DNA from: CAYWNA01 sp964459305
GTDB taxonomy: Bacteria > Planctomycetota > Planctomycetia > Pirellulales > Pirellulaceae
Direction of reading: 5' to 3'
Assembly: GCA_964459305.1 (NCBI GenBank)
Contig: CAYWNA010000210.1
Span: 1-23,268, forward strand
Length of the DNA: 23,268 nucleotides
Shown here one piece after another: positions 22,784-23,268 of this stretch (the stretch's first letter is position 1; each line of letters begins with the position of its first letter). Both the position numbers and the translations under genes were made by a program. Under the pieces are notes generated by a model. The model searched no databases. It was given only the letters and a program-made list of their open reading frames with translations, and was not told the DNA's origin.

Positions 22784-22851
22784 AAGCCGGAGGCGATGGC
22801 GAACAGTGGGATGGATCGTCCAAACGTAGAGTCCACCATCGCCTCCAGCTT
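22784..22851. repeat. 16-bp inverted repeat between sixA and the broken integrase
   Basis: AAGCCGGAGGCGATGG (22784-22799) and CCATCGCCTCCAGCTT (22836-22851) pair at 15 of 16 positions around a 36-base loop. It follows the sixA stop by three bases and faces the 3' end of the integrase remnant. It could terminate both transcripts, although no T-run follows. GTTTAAC at 22775-22781, just outside the left arm, matches the integron core-site consensus RYYYAAC. No matching GTTRRRY is present outside the right arm, so I do not call an attC site. Confidence 0.75.
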
Positions 22852-22876
22852 CAAGTGCGGTGGATAACTTGTTCAT

Positions 22877-23268
22877 TCAATCGGCAATCGAAGAGTGTCC
22901 TTCGTCAAAGCATACATCCTTCACACGCAACCGGCGTCATTCTCGATGACGGAGGCCGGCGCCGTACATGACCAAGAACATCAATCGCTTCAAGCCTTCG
23001 AATTCCGGTAACAGCGTCGCGATCTCCTGACGGCTCAACACGACCGGCAGACGTACCGGCTTGGATGCCGGCGACGCGTCCAGAAACCCCAATTCCCGCC
23101 CCATCACGACCTGGAACAGGAACAGCAGAGCCGACTTGGCTTGGTTCTGTGTCCGGGCCGCTACGTTCCCCTCGACGGCCAGTTTCGTCAGAAAAGCCTT
23201 GATTTCCGGCTCGCCGAATTTCTGCAGGTCCTCGCAACGACAATGCCGCATGAACCGCTGGACCCAAC
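22877..23268 (-). pseudogene. Broken integron-type tyrosine recombinase, 5' end beyond the window
   Basis: From the right edge the minus strand reads W-V-Q-R-F-M-R-H-C, a SAM-like core-binding domain containing A-V-E-G-N-V-A-A-R-T-Q-N-Q-A and A-L-L-F-L-F-Q-V-V-M-G-R-E-L-G-F, then L-P-V-V-L-S-R-Q-E-I-A-T-L-L and V-M-Y-G-A-G-L-R-H-R-E. This matches IntI-like integrases, including the catalytic Arg of G-L-R. An in-frame TGA at 22937-22939 stands where relatives have Cys (R-E-C-L-R-L-R-V-K-D). Reading through, R-R-L-R-V-K-D-V-C-F-D-E-G-H continues the family for 14 residues, then homology ends and a second TGA follows at 22877-22879. The part with His-x-x-Arg and the Tyr nucleophile is missing, so it cannot be active. 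Confidence 0.85.

Noticed and set aside
22937..22939. TGA in the integrase read as selenocysteine at a Cys position
   Set aside because: Homology stops soon after, the catalytic C-terminus is missing, no SECIS-like structure was evident, and the residue is not catalytic. A nonsense mutation is simpler.

Overview
The window looks like a chromosomal segment of a planctomycete, probably near the Pirellulales. It is GC-rich. The secreted protease starts with a long basic leader ending in a V-E-R-L-E-T-R-N-L-L motif, close to the L-E-P-R-x-L-L motif common in exported planctomycete proteins. A relic at 4506-4604 carries the W-L-G-I-P-P / R-L-L-G signature of large planctomycete proteins. Many genes encode exported proteins of unknown function, and the gaps hold dispersed palindromic repeats. 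These traits are established for the group; the assignment is inference.

Left part (1-8621, genes on the minus strand). A trypsin-like protease runs off the left edge into an Asp-Pro repeat. Upstream of it lie glnE (control of glutamine synthetase) and a CitG-type triphosphoribosyl-dephospho-CoA synthase homologue. Then come an OleB/haloalkane-dehalogenase-type alpha/beta hydrolase and a secreted GH99-type glycosidase with an extra C-terminal domain. A 150-bp palindromic element sits between the CitG-like and hydrolase genes.

Middle part (8779-15210). This holds a small hypothetical ORF, a secreted Gly/Arg/Pro-rich protein built of six 39-residue repeats (plus strand), a secreted SGNH hydrolase and a secreted beta-propeller (both minus), and a Tat-exported DUF6807/PmoA-family protein (plus). 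Together with the GH99 protein they suggest an exported, carbohydrate-oriented repertoire, but they do not form one operon.

Right part (15400-23268, mostly plus strand). A four-pass membrane protein with a C-terminal beta-sandwich overlaps a small beta-sandwich protein, followed 17 bp later by a P-loop ATPase. This compact set is the best candidate for an uncharacterised system. After it come a secreted proline-rich protein, an orphan Type ISP-like N6-adenine methyltransferase with no nuclease or helicase, and a SixA-type phosphohistidine phosphatase. Immediately after the sixA stop codon is a 16-bp inverted repeat. At the right edge is an integron-type tyrosine recombinase on the minus strand, broken by an in-frame TGA and truncated. 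I found no tRNA, rRNA, CRISPR array or intact insertion sequence.
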